This document shows, piece after piece, positions 36,331-36,470 of a stretch of 36,470 nucleotides of DNA (the stretch's first letter is position 1; each line of letters begins with the position of its first letter). The stretch is from Desulfotalea sp. (GTDB lineage: Bacteria > Desulfobacterota > Desulfobulbia > Desulfobulbales > Desulfocapsaceae). The DNA lies in NCBI GenBank assembly GCA_002733995.1, contig NVXR01000026.1:1-36470 (forward strand), in the 5' to 3' direction. A program made the position numbers and the translations under genes. Below the pieces are notes generated by a model. The model did no database searches. It was not told the origin of the DNA and saw only the letters and a list, made by a program, of their open reading frames with translations.

Positions 36331-36470
36331 CTAGACCAAACTGATTCTTGATATTGTTTCAATCTCAGTGACAGAGAGGCTGCTCGGCAGCAGTTTTCTG
36401 TAATCCTCTACATCCTCGGCAAAAGGTAATTTCTCAAAGAGATACCGAAGATATTTGTAAGGCTCAAGCT
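36331..36470 (-). mobile_element. C-terminus of an IS66-family transposase (runs off the right edge)
   Basis: The complement reads LEPYKYLRYLFEKLPFAED, then VEDYRKLLPSSLSVTEIE and a TAG at 36331-36333. The LEPYxYLRxLFEKLPxA pattern followed by an LLP segment is the C-terminal element of IS66 transposases. Only about 45 codons are inside the window, so it cannot be said whether the element is intact. Its terminal inverted repeat should lie between here and the IS3 remnant but was not recognised. Confidence 0.8.

Overview
The window looks like chromosomal DNA from a Gram-negative, chemotactic bacterium of the deltaproteobacterial (Desulfobacterota) type. The grounds are moderate GC, a Tat-exported protein array, a histidine kinase with a cysteine/tryptophan-rich insert typical of that group, a PhnD-like lipoprotein and a type I secretion (T1SS) locus with a TolC partner. 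A sulfate-reducer relative such as Desulfotalea/Desulfocapsa would fit, but that is inference; no species marker is present.

Region 1 (1-4938, minus strand): a tandem array of seven paralogous genes, the leftmost cut by the window edge, repeating every ~792-826 bp. Each encodes a ~210-residue protein with a nearly invariant twin-arginine-type leader and a fast-diverging, cysteine-containing C-terminal domain of unknown function. One copy carries a nonsense codon just before the twin arginines. This array is the best candidate for an undescribed system.

Region 2 (5024-9278): a PLP-dependent aminotransferase (minus), an initiator tRNA-Met with a clear promoter and terminator, a small exported protein of unknown function, and a membrane glycosyltransferase of the NodC/hyaluronan-synthase type.

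Region 3 (9619-14484, minus): a signalling block made of a methyl-accepting chemotaxis protein, then a PhnD-like substrate-binding lipoprotein whose end overlaps a hybrid-free sensor histidine kinase. No response regulator or ABC permease is adjacent.

Region 4 (15445-34772, minus): a T1SS operon in the order TolC-like outer membrane protein, a 4955-residue Calx-beta/RTX adhesin-like protein, ABC exporter, HlyD-type adaptor. The adhesin gene is ~41% of the window; it has about 35 Calx-beta repeats, one interrupted by a PPC-like domain, and a short RTX plus secretion-signal C-terminus. The ABC exporter has an unusual signature and H-loop.

Region 5 (34773-36470): a gene-poor, rearranged flank. 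It holds a ~120-bp duplicate of part of the HlyD gene, a small Excalibur-domain protein, a decayed IS3-family transposase fragment and the C-terminus of an IS66-family transposase running off the right edge. The 14.5-15.4 kb gap beyond the other end of the T1SS operon is also gene-free and rich in hairpins and simple repeats.
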